Below, piece by piece: positions 42,773-49,946 of a DNA stretch of 64,000 nt. Origin of the DNA: 2-02-FULL-55-14 sp964581115 (GTDB lineage Bacteria; Bacteroidota; Ignavibacteria; UBA10030); contig CAZOMY010000013.1 of the NCBI GenBank assembly GCA_964581115.1, positions 13,788 to 77,787 of the forward strand, given 5' to 3'. The notes below the pieces were generated by a model that searched no databases, was not told the DNA's origin, and saw nothing but the letters and a program-made list of their open reading frames with translations. The stretch's first letter is position 1. Every line of letters begins with the position of its first letter. The position numbers and the translations under genes were made by a program.

Positions 42773-44254
42773 TTACGGCTTCAGGATGTCGCGATAGAGG
42801 GCGATGTACTTCTTGGCCGAATGCTCCCAGGAGAAATCCATGGCCATGCCGTTGCGCATCAGCTTCTTCCATTCCTCAGGCTTCTGGTAGACCGCGACCG
42901 CTCGCTGGATCGTCTTGAGCAGCTCGCGATGGTCGTACGACTCGAATTTGAACCCCGTCCCCTTGCCGCCGGGCTGATGGTCCTCGACCGTGTCGTCGAG
43001 GCCGCCCGTCGCGCGGACGATGGGAACGGTGCCGTAGCGCATACTGTACATCTGGTTCAGTCCGCAGGGCTCGTAGCGCGACGGCATGAGGAACATGTCG
43101 CTCCCGGCCTCGATCATGTGGGCGAGCTCTTCGTCGAACCCGAAAACGAGGGCGATCTGCTTCGGATGCTTCTTGTGGAGCTTCTCAAACTTGGCCTCGG
43201 TCTCTTTGTCGCCGGAGGCCAGCATCACGAAATGCACGCCCAGTTTCAGGATATCTTCGAGTGCTTCGAGAACAAGGTCGAAGCCCTTTTGGTCGACGAG
43301 CCGAGTGATGGCTCCGATGACGGGGCGGGCCGGGTCGTACTCCATGTTGAACCGCTTCAGGAGGGCCCTCTTGTTTTCGACCTTGGCTTCGATCGACTTG
43401 GCGTCGTACTTCCGGAAGATGAAATCGTCGTTCGACGGGTCCCAGGCGAGGGGGTCGATGCCGTTCAGGAGGCCGCGCAGGTCCTTCTTGCGATGGGCAA
43501 GAAGTCCCTCGAGTCCGGCGCCGAATTCGCTCGACTCGCAGATCTCTCGGGCGTACTTTTCGCTGACGGTCGTGATGGTGTCGGCGAAGGAAAGCGCCGT
43601 CTTCAAGAAATTGAACTTCCCGTATGCCTCGGCGCCATTGTGATGGAACAGGTCGTCCGGCAGGCCGGATTTCTTGAACGATTCAGGAGGAAATGCCCCC
43701 TGGTAGGCCATGTTATGGATCGTGAAGACGGTGCGAATGTTCTTGAAGAACGGGTCGTGCTTATAGATCGTCTTCATCATGACCGGGATGAGACCGGTCT
43801 GCCAGTCGTTGCAGTGGATGACCTCGGGCTGCCAGCCGAGCCGCTTCAGGGTCTCGAGAACGCCGCGGGCGAAGAAGATGAACCGCTCGTCGTTGTCCTT
43901 ATAGTCCTTCTTGGTCGCCGGGTTCTGGTAGACGCCTTCGCGTCCGAAGTATGCTTCGTTGTCGAGAAAATAGACCTGCACCTTCTCCTTCAGGTTCATG
44001 ATGAAGGAGGACTTCACATTCCCGTAGTGGACCACGTCGCCCACGGGGATGGGGATGTCCTTCAGACGAATGATATCGTGCAGGCGGAACCGGCGCTCGC
44101 TGATGAATCGGTACCGCGGCATCATGATGCGGATCTCGTGGCCGAGGTCTTTGATGGCGCGCGGCAAGGCGCTCGAGACGTCGGCGAGGCCGCCGGTCTT
44201 TGCGAACGGTTCGACTTCGCTTGAGACAAAGAGGATGTTCAACGGTTTGGACAT
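42773..44254 (-). CDS. glgA: Glycogen/starch synthase
   Basis: 493 residues, GT5 family. LNILFVSSEVEPFAKTGGLA contains the ADP-glucose-binding KTGGL (K19); TVFTIHNMAYQGAFPPE, FNFLKTALSFADTITTVSEKYA and the C-terminal PSRYEPCGLNQMYSMRYGT donor loop are intact. It adds glucose from ADP-glucose to a growing alpha-1,4-glucan. ATG 44254 follows a strong predicted promoter; an upstream frame extends into that promoter. First gene of an operon with gmhB, a lipoprotein and an outer-membrane barrel. Confidence 0.94.
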   Translation of the reverse strand: MSKPLNILFVSSEVEPFAKTGGLADVSSALPRAIKDLGHEIRIMMPRYRFISERRFRLHDIIRLKDIPIPVGDVVHYGNVKSSFIMNLKEKVQVYFLDNEAYFGREGVYQNPATKKDYKDNDERFIFFARGVLETLKRLGWQPEVIHCNDWQTGLIPVMMKTIYKHDPFFKNIRTVFTIHNMAYQGAFPPESFKKSGLPDDLFHHNGAEAYGKFNFLKTALSFADTITTVSEKYAREICESSEFGAGLEGLLAHRKKDLRGLLNGIDPLAWDPSNDDFIFRKYDAKSIEAKVENKRALLKRFNMEYDPARPVIGAITRLVDQKGFDLVLEALEDILKLGVHFVMLASGDKETEAKFEKLHKKHPKQIALVFGFDEELAHMIEAGSDMFLMPSRYEPCGLNQMYSMRYGTVPIVRATGGLDDTVEDHQPGGKGTGFKFESYDHRELLKTIQRAVAVYQKPEEWKKLMRNGMAMDFSWEHSAKKYIALYRDILKP

Positions 44255-44284
44255 TGTCCGGCGGAAAAATGTGCGCTCAAGGTC

Positions 44285-44315
44285 ATAAAATAGCGAAAAC
44301 TGGGACGAGAGGCAA
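44285..44315 (-). promoter_or_regulatory. Promoter of the glgA operon, TTG-N20-TATTTTAT
   Basis: On the minus strand TTG (44315-44313), exactly 20 bases, TATTTTAT (44292-44285); the start codon lies 30 bases further. Confidence 0.65.
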
Positions 44316-44350
44316 TCAACGTGAGCGTCGCACACGTCACGTTCGCCGTC

Positions 44351-44381
44351 TTGACAATGCTGGCCGCGATGCGTACCTTGT
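44351..44381 (+). promoter_or_regulatory. Promoter of porU, TTG-N20-TACCTTGT
   Basis: TTG at 44351-44353, exactly 20 bases, TACCTTGT at 44374-44381. It would give porU a leader of about 160 bases, unusually long for this window. Confidence 0.55.
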
Positions 44382-44512
44382 CAACACACACATCAAGAGA
44401 CCGACGCAAGTATCGACGATTGATAAAGGTTCGTTCCCGTTGACGGTTGCTTTCGACGGGTGATCTCGCAGTCCTTAACGGCCTTTATCTGTCGACAGCT
44501 TTGCGTTCCTGC

Positions 44513-44539
44513 AAGCCGGACGGATGACCGTTCCGGCTT
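44513..44539 (+). promoter_or_regulatory. Stable leader hairpin just before porU
   Basis: AAGCCGGA-CGG (44513-44523), ATGA loop, CCG-T-TCCGGCTT (44528-44539): eleven base pairs with one bulged T, then CTTTCGTTC. It ends nine bases before the ATG and would cover the ribosome site region. It could act as an attenuator or a translational switch. Confidence 0.5.
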
Positions 44540-44548
44540 CTTTCGTTC

Positions 44549-47500
44549 ATGCCCCGCTCCCTCGTCCATATCCTTCTGCTCGCGCTCGCCGCGTCGGCGT
44601 CGGCACAGGTTCATTCAGATGCTCGCGTCGTCTTTGAGACCGCGAGCGTCGCCGAGATCCTGCTGTCGGCAAGCGCACAGGATGGAGATACCGTCGCAGC
44701 GATGTCGCTCGTCGGCGGCGAACGCCTCGTGTCCTTCTCGGACGGACGGCGGGCCGTGGTGCGCCGATTCGCTCTCACCCTCCCGACCGTTCGGGTCGCT
44801 GTCAGCTCCGAGGTGCGCCGCTCGCGTTCGGTCTTGCTGGCGGGGGAAACGGGCGGCGGCGTGTCGACGGACATGACGGCGCCGTTCGACGCTCGCGTCG
44901 TCGACGTCGCATCGCGTGAAGGGTTCTTCGCCGCCACGCTCGAGGCCGTCGTCGCCTTGGTCGACGAGCGGGGTACGGCCGCAACGCTCATTCAGGAGCG
45001 CTCCGTCCGGTTGGAACATGACGCACGTCCTCCCAGACTCGCCTCCATTCTCGGTACGCCTTCCGACCCGGCTCCGTCGCGATCGATGCGACCCCTCGAG
45101 CCGTCGGGTGCGGCCGCAGGCCAGGAATGGTATCGCATGGAGATCGCTGAGACCGGCCTGTACCGCATCGACCGGACGATGCTTCGGTCGGCCGGCATCG
45201 CCTCGGAACTGCTCGGCGACATCAAGCGCTTGCGGCTCTTCGGTCTGCCGGGGACGCCCATTCCGGAATCGCTTTTGGAGCCGCGGCCTGCCGGGTTGCA
45301 GGAGATCCCCCGGCTCATCCAGGACTCGAACGGCAATGGCGTCCTTGATGACGGCGACGCGGTCATCTTCTACGGCCGCTCGGTGCGCGATTGGCGCTAC
45401 GAGCCGACCACGCGGACCTTCCAGCACACCATCAATCCCTACACGGAAAAGAATGTCGTCCTTATGACGTTCGACCCGATGGCCTTTGGCCGCGACATGG
45501 ATTCGGTCATGTCGTCGCCCGGTCCGGGTGTGCCGGTGACGGACGCCGTCGGCCGCATCGCGGTGGACCAGGACCGGATCAACTTCGTGAGCTCGGGCCG
45601 CCGGTGGGTGGGGGAGCCGTTCGATCAGAACGACCCGACATCGGTGTTCATCAACTCACTTCCGGGCCTGGTACCGTCGACCACGGTGAACTACCGAGCC
45701 GTCTTCTTCTCGCGTTCGGGCACGGTCGATACATTCCGCGTGGCCGTGAATGATGTGCCTGTGCTGGGGCCTGTTCTGATGTACACGTCGGACATCTCCT
45801 CCATCGACCAGATTTCGAATTATGCGTACGAGTCGCCCGTTCAAAGCTTCTCGTACGCCGGTCCGCTGCCCGACCAGCGGAGCGTGCTCAAATTCACGTT
45901 TGGCGCACGCAACAGCAGCGCAAAAGGATGGCTCGATTGGTTCGAGATCTTCTATCGACGGTCGCTCCATGCGGTCGGCGACCGCTTGCTCTTTCCCGGT
46001 CCCGACACGACGGCGCTCTTGGAGTATACGGTGCGCGATCTTTCGTCACGGTCGACGGTCGTCTTCGACGTGACCGACCATGCGAACGTCCGCCGCGTGG
46101 CCGGCGTGGAGTTCGACCTGGCGGATGCCTCGGTGTGCCGGTTCCGGCTGCCGCAGACGGCGGGTTCGGTGCGCGAGTTGGCGGTGGTCGGACCGAACGG
46201 ATTTCTGACGCCGCCGGCCCCCGTCAAGATCGCCGCACCTTCGTTGCGGGGGTTCTCCGGTCAGGCGCGGTTTCTGATCATCGCACCGAAGGAGTTCATG
46301 GAGGAGGCCGAGCGTTTACGAGCCCATCGCGAGCAGAGGGATTCGCTACGGACGCTGGTCGTCGACATCGCCGACATCTACCACGAGTTCGGGGGCGGCA
46401 TGCCCGACCCGATGGCGGTCAGGGATTTTCTGGCGTTTGCACGATCGAACTATGCCGGCCCGGTGCGGTACGTGCTCTTCTTCGGCAGCGGGCACTTCGA
46501 CTATCGCAACCTCAGTACGTCGGTCCGCAACTGGGTGCCGCCGTATGAGACGGCCGAATCGAACACGCAGATCATGTCGTACGCGAGCGACGACTACTTC
46601 GCACGGCTCGACTTCGGGAGCGCGCGCATCTCGCTCGCCATCGGCCGCCTGCCCGGACGCAATGTGACGGAGATGCGGTCGCTCGTCGACAAGATCATCC
46701 GGTACGAGACGGGATCTCCTCTCGACCCCTGGCGCAATCGGATCACCTTCATCGCCGATGACGGCCAGACCTCCACCACGTTCGAAGGAAGCCTCCACAC
46801 CGGACAGACCGAGGCGCTGGCCCGGTCGTACACGCCGACCTCGTTCGAACAACGCAAGGTCTACCTTGTTGAGTATCCCACGGTCAACACGGCCTCCGGA
46901 CGTCGTAAGCCGGCGGCGAACGATGCGATCATTGAAGCGTACAACCGGGGGACGCTGATCATGAACTTCACGGGGCACGGGAACCCGCGTCTCTGGACGC
47001 ACGAGGCCGTGTTCACGCGTGAGGGGAGCCTGCCCCGACTGACGAATCGCGACCGACTGACATTCTTGGTTGCCGCCACATGCAACTTCGCGCAGTGGGA
47101 CAACCCAGCCGAGCAAAGCGCGGGCGAGATGCTGCTGACCATGCCCGACGGCGGAGCGATCGGCGTCGTCACGGCCACGCGGTCGGTCTATTCCTTCGAC
47201 AACTTCGAGCTGAATGCCGAATTCTACCGTCAACTGTTTCTTCGCGACGCCACGGGCGCTCCCCTCCGGGTGGGCGATGCGTTCTTTGCGATGAAGCAGA
47301 TCCGGACCGACCCGAACGACCAAAAATACCACCTGCTGGCCGACCCGACGCTCCGGCTGCTGCAGCCGGTCGGGCAGGCGCGCATCGACTCGGTCAACGG
47401 CGTCTCGACCACCAGCGTCTCGGTCGTTCCGTCGCTCGGGCGCATCGTCGTCAAGGGATCGGTGCGCGACGGTTTGGGAGGCCTTCGGCCGGATTTTTCG

Positions 47501-48424
47501 GGACGCGGCATCCTTGAGCTCTTCGACGCGAAGCGTAGCGTGACGGTGGCGGAATGGGGGGGATACTCGTTCGAAGTTCAGGGGAGCGTGCTGTACCGCG
47601 GCGAGGTCTCTGTCGCGTCGGGACAGTTCGCCGCGCAGATCCCGGTTCCCAAGGATGTCAGCTTTGGCGCTCGCGCACGGCTCGCGCTCTACGCCACCTC
47701 GGGCGTGGTCGATGCGGCGGGCGTCACCGAACAGGTGACGATCTTCGGTACCGATACGTTGGCGGCGGTCGACACGACGGGTCCCTCGGTCGAGGTCTTC
47801 GTCGGTACGACGGCCTTCCGGTCGGGCGATGTCGTGCCCCCCGACCCCGAGCTGATCGTGGTCCTGTCCGATGTCAACGGCATCAATACGTCGACGGTCG
47901 GTATCGGCCATCGGCTTGAGGCCGAGCTTGTCGAAGCGCAAAGGACCGTCGACTTGGGAGAGTACTACCGCGGTGACCTCGACACGTACCAGAGCGGGCG
48001 ATCGGTCGTGAGACTCTCGGGACTTGAGGAGGGGCGCCATACCGTCCGGGTGCGGGCCTGGGACACGCACAATAATTCCTCGTCGACAGAAGCGGCATTC
48101 GAGGTAAGGGCGGGATCCGGGGTCGACCTGTTCCATCCGGCGAACTTTCCGAATCCGATGCGCGACCGCACGGTCTTCGTGTTTCAGCGGACCTCGACCG
48201 ATCCGGTGTCGGTCAGGGTCCGCATCTTCACCATCGCAGGAAGGCTGATCCAGGAGCTGACGGCCGAAGGCGTGACGGATGTTTCGGTCGGGATCCCGTG
48301 GGATGGGCGTGACCGCGACGGCGCGTCGATCGCCAACGGGGTCTATGTGTACAAGATCATCGTCAACTCGATGGACCGATCGGAGTCGAGGGAGTTCATT
48401 GGTAAACTGGCGGTGGTCAGGTGA
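44549..48424 (+). CDS. porU: Type IX secretion system sortase PorU
   Basis: 1291 residues, the size of PorU. A signal peptide (HILLLALAASASAQ) leads into an N-terminal domain with QEWYRMEIAETGLYRIDR. The gingipain-type C25 domain follows, with catalytic His810 in NFTGHGNPRLW and Cys845 in AATCNFAQWDNPAEQS. The C-terminal part has Ig-like strands and a FlgD-like tail (NFPNPMRDRTVFVF, PWDGRDRDG). PorU cleaves the C-terminal sorting domain of secreted cargo at the cell surface and attaches it to lipopolysaccharide. PorV, its partner, is encoded next. The leader carries a stable hairpin. Confidence 0.95.
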   Translation: MPRSLVHILLLALAASASAQVHSDARVVFETASVAEILLSASAQDGDTVAAMSLVGGERLVSFSDGRRAVVRRFALTLPTVRVAVSSEVRRSRSVLLAGETGGGVSTDMTAPFDARVVDVASREGFFAATLEAVVALVDERGTAATLIQERSVRLEHDARPPRLASILGTPSDPAPSRSMRPLEPSGAAAGQEWYRMEIAETGLYRIDRTMLRSAGIASELLGDIKRLRLFGLPGTPIPESLLEPRPAGLQEIPRLIQDSNGNGVLDDGDAVIFYGRSVRDWRYEPTTRTFQHTINPYTEKNVVLMTFDPMAFGRDMDSVMSSPGPGVPVTDAVGRIAVDQDRINFVSSGRRWVGEPFDQNDPTSVFINSLPGLVPSTTVNYRAVFFSRSGTVDTFRVAVNDVPVLGPVLMYTSDISSIDQISNYAYESPVQSFSYAGPLPDQRSVLKFTFGARNSSAKGWLDWFEIFYRRSLHAVGDRLLFPGPDTTALLEYTVRDLSSRSTVVFDVTDHANVRRVAGVEFDLADASVCRFRLPQTAGSVRELAVVGPNGFLTPPAPVKIAAPSLRGFSGQARFLIIAPKEFMEEAERLRAHREQRDSLRTLVVDIADIYHEFGGGMPDPMAVRDFLAFARSNYAGPVRYVLFFGSGHFDYRNLSTSVRNWVPPYETAESNTQIMSYASDDYFARLDFGSARISLAIGRLPGRNVTEMRSLVDKIIRYETGSPLDPWRNRITFIADDGQTSTTFEGSLHTGQTEALARSYTPTSFEQRKVYLVEYPTVNTASGRRKPAANDAIIEAYNRGTLIMNFTGHGNPRLWTHEAVFTREGSLPRLTNRDRLTFLVAATCNFAQWDNPAEQSAGEMLLTMPDGGAIGVVTATRSVYSFDNFELNAEFYRQLFLRDATGAPLRVGDAFFAMKQIRTDPNDQKYHLLADPTLRLLQPVGQARIDSVNGVSTTSVSVVPSLGRIVVKGSVRDGLGGLRPDFSGRGILELFDAKRSVTVAEWGGYSFEVQGSVLYRGEVSVASGQFAAQIPVPKDVSFGARARLALYATSGVVDAAGVTEQVTIFGTDTLAAVDTTGPSVEVFVGTTAFRSGDVVPPDPELIVVLSDVNGINTSTVGIGHRLEAELVEAQRTVDLGEYYRGDLDTYQSGRSVVRLSGLEEGRHTVRVRAWDTHNNSSSTEAAFEVRAGSGVDLFHPANFPNPMRDRTVFVFQRTSTDPVSVRVRIFTIAGRLIQELTAEGVTDVSVGIPWDGRDRDGASIANGVYVYKIIVNSMDRSESREFIGKLAVVR

Positions 48425-48592
48425 GAAAAGCATTACACCGAGATCCACAGTTTTGGCACAGCGGCAAGATGGTGAATGAGTGGAGGTACGCGGAGGTCAG
48501 ATAAGCGAGGTGAGGTCTGAATGACCGTATCTTTTCACATTCACGCTCTGTGAGGCTTTGTGTTCCTCTATGGTTCTCTGTGACACGCTTCA
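48425..48592. repeat. CACAGAG dispersed repeat, copy 2, with inverted right end
   Basis: The left end (48425-48462) matches 35782-35820; the right end (about 48545-48592) read in reverse gives TCACAGAGAACCATAGAG, matching ACACAGAGAACCAGAGAG at 35813-35830. The core is unrelated to the first copy. It fills the gap between porU and the porV promoter. Confidence 0.6.
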
Positions 48593-48602
48593 CCCAGGCA
48601 GA

Positions 48603-48633
48603 TTGCGAGTCCCGGCGTCATTCTCTATATTTA
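48603..48633 (+). promoter_or_regulatory. Promoter of porV, TTG-N20-TATATTTA
   Basis: TTG at 48603-48605, exactly 20 bases, TATATTTA at 48626-48633. AGAGGAGAGG forms the ribosome site of the following ATG. Confidence 0.65.
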
Positions 48634-48668
48634 TCATCTAGCGCGTTCGCATCAAGAGGAGAGGTCCT

Positions 48669-49775
48669 ATGAAGTCCCGATTCTTGTTGGCGTTCTTCGT
48701 CGTGCTCTCAGTTGTCGCCCCGGTCGCCGCACAGGTGACCACATCGGCAGTGCCCTTCCTGCTGATCGCCCCGAACTCGCGCGCAAGCGCAATGGGAGAG
48801 GCGGGCGTGGCATTGGCGGATGACGCCTGGGCCATCTTCTGGAACCCCGCGGGTTTTGCGTTTCAGAACACCAGCGAGGCCGCGCTGACCCGGGCTGACT
48901 GGCTTCCGGCGTTCGGGCTTTCGGACCTATGGATCGCGCATGGCGTGTACAAGCAGCCGCTCGAAGAGGTCGACGGTGTGGTCGGGATCGGCGTGACGTA
49001 TCTGAGCTTGGGCTCCTTCGTCAAGACGCTGAACGATCCCACGCCTCTGGCCGAATTCAAGGGGTACGAATTCGCCGTCACCGCCGGATACGGCACGAAG
49101 GTCGGGAGCGACCTGGGGCTCGGGGTGAACGCCCGGCTCATTCACAGCAGCCTGGCTCCCTTCGGGACGGCGAATGAGCAGGGTGAAGGCGTGGCGACGG
49201 GCTTCTCATTCGACCTTGGACTGTTGTACCGGCCTTCGAGCTTGTTCGTGCCGTTCACCGACATCGACATGGGCAATGCCTGGAGCTTCGGGCTCTCCCT
49301 CTCGAACATCGGCCCCAAGCTGACCTACATCGACCAAGCGCAGGCAGATCCGCTTCCGATGAATCTGAGGATGGGCTTCGCCTTCAGGGCGCTCGAGTCG
49401 GAATTCAACAGCATCACGCTCATCGCCGACGTCAGCCGACTGCTGATCACCCGCCGCGACACGGAGACGGACGAATTCTACAAGGCGATCTTCACGACGT
49501 GGTCGCAGGGCTCCTTCTTCAAGGATCAATTGCGCCAGTTCGTGTCGGGTCTGGGAGCCGAGTACTGGTATGGCGCCCCGCGGCTGATCGCGCTTCGTGC
49601 CGGCTTTTTCTACGAAGACCCGCGAGCCGGCAACCGGAAGTTCATGACCTTCGGCGCCGGGGTGCGATACGACATCTACGGGTTCGACTTCAGCTACATC
49701 AGCGCCTTCGAAGACCAACATCCTCTCGGCGAGACCCTCCGGTTTTCGCTGGCCATCTCCTGGGGAGGAGTGTAA
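48669..49775 (+). CDS. porV: Type IX secretion outer-membrane protein PorV
   Basis: 368 residues, FadL-like beta-barrel. The signal peptide ends at VAAQ; the mature start VPFLLIAPNSRASAMGEAGV and then DDAWAIFWNPAGFAF is diagnostic for PorV/PorQ. PorV shuttles type IX cargo from the translocon to the PorU sortase; the gene order porU-porV is common in the phylum. It has its own promoter and a strong ribosome site, allowing higher expression than PorU. The sequence ends in a typical terminal strand. Confidence 0.93.
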   Translation: MKSRFLLAFFVVLSVVAPVAAQVTTSAVPFLLIAPNSRASAMGEAGVALADDAWAIFWNPAGFAFQNTSEAALTRADWLPAFGLSDLWIAHGVYKQPLEEVDGVVGIGVTYLSLGSFVKTLNDPTPLAEFKGYEFAVTAGYGTKVGSDLGLGVNARLIHSSLAPFGTANEQGEGVATGFSFDLGLLYRPSSLFVPFTDIDMGNAWSFGLSLSNIGPKLTYIDQAQADPLPMNLRMGFAFRALESEFNSITLIADVSRLLITRRDTETDEFYKAIFTTWSQGSFFKDQLRQFVSGLGAEYWYGAPRLIALRAGFFYEDPRAGNRKFMTFGAGVRYDIYGFDFSYISAFEDQHPLGETLRFSLAISWGGV

Positions 49776-49946
49776 TCGCCCGTCGGAATGGAGCGGTGAT
49801 CGACGCCGTCTCCGACGCGGCACCCCCGTCCACGCGAGCATCGTACCTGCCTGCCGCCGGACCGGGACGCCGCAACAACCATGCATGGCGATCTGCTCGC
49901 TCGCAGGCGCCCGGCCCCGCAGGTCAACGCCCTCTCTCGAAACTCC

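Noticed and set aside
42257..44224. A 655-codon plus-strand open frame opposite gmhB and glgA
   Set aside because: Both minus-strand genes are clear enzymes with intact motifs; the plus frame has no family resemblance and no promoter or ribosome site.
46346..48448. A 700-codon open frame on the minus strand opposite porU
   Set aside because: It is a GC-driven shadow: it runs antisense to the well-supported porU, has no recognisable domain, and is rich in Arg/His/Asp as such shadows are.
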